From NCBI GenBank assembly GCA_012032975.1, contig JAAUPU010000228.1, forward strand, positions 1 to 5,837: a stretch of DNA of 5,837 nt. Direction: 5' to 3'. The DNA is from Caldilineaceae bacterium. Lineage in GTDB: Bacteria > Chloroflexota > Anaerolineae > Caldilineales > Caldilineaceae. The translations under genes were made by a program, and so were the position numbers. Of the stretch, positions 5,789-5,837 are shown piece by piece. Each line of letters starts with the position of its first letter. Position 1 is the first letter of the stretch. The notes below the pieces were generated by a model. The model saw only the letters and a program-made list of their open reading frames with translations. It searched no databases and was not told where the DNA came from.

Positions 5789-5837
5789 TCGATACATCCA
5801 TTCTGATCGATCATCTGCGGCGTGAACACAAGGAACG
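5767..5837 (+). CDS. PIN-domain toxin, VapC-like (5' part only, cut by window end)
   Basis: Only about 23 residues are visible. They contain ILIDTSILIDHLR, the classic first strand and helix of a PIN ribonuclease, whose Asp (D9 in IDTS) is the first of the metal-binding acids. VapC toxins cleave specific RNAs such as tRNA or rRNA when freed from antitoxin. The reading frame overlaps the antitoxin's 3' end by 22 bases, which fits coupled translation. An in-frame ATG at 5755 would add four residues; the one at 5767 has a weak GGA 7 bases upstream. The remaining catalytic residues lie outside the window, so activity cannot be judged. Confidence 0.8.
   Translation, partial: MDRTRILIDTSILIDHLRREHKE

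Overview
The window is a GC-rich bacterial stretch with strong G/C preference at third codon positions. It reads best as a member of the Chloroflexota (Caldilinea/Anaerolineae-like). That placement rests on my recollection of similar proteins (the LuxR-type response regulator, the COG3618-like amidohydrolase and the VapBC-like pair), so it is an inference. No rRNA, tRNA, CRISPR array or transposase was found.

Left part (1-1522, minus strand). A truncated amidohydrolase gene (window edge to 657) has good coding signal for 177 codons. The signal then moves to another frame near 127, so the gene is probably frameshifted or rearranged. Upstream of it, a 124-base gap holds an inverted repeat (720-755). 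Next comes a complete NarL/LuxR-type response regulator (782-1522) whose receiver domain has lost its phospho-acceptor Asp.

Middle (1523-5393, minus strand). A 287-base gap contains a 16-base palindrome overlapping a possible promoter for the regulator gene. Then comes a two-gene unit: a small S23-type four-helix-bundle protein (5037-5393) joined by an ATGA stop/start overlap to a full-length type I restriction R subunit (1810-5040, about 1076 aa). All nuclease and helicase motifs of HsdR are visible. No hsdM or hsdS lies beside it in this window.

Right part (5394-5837, plus strand). A tandem array of the heptamer CCCTTCA (almost nine copies) separates the restriction unit from a divergently transcribed toxin-antitoxin pair. 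The pair is an AbrB/VapB-like antitoxin (5552-5788) and the start of a PIN-domain VapC-like toxin (from 5767, cut by the window end). Candidate promoters for the two directions overlap on the same AT-rich patch just outside the array. A second, imperfect heptamer tract (TTTGAAG type) forms the first codons of hsdR.

The right two thirds therefore look like a small defence locus: type I restriction plus toxin-antitoxin, divergently arranged around a variable-length repeat. The points most worth a second look are the two heptamer tracts at gene starts, the apparently solitary hsdR with its S23 partner, and the phosphorylation-deficient receiver.
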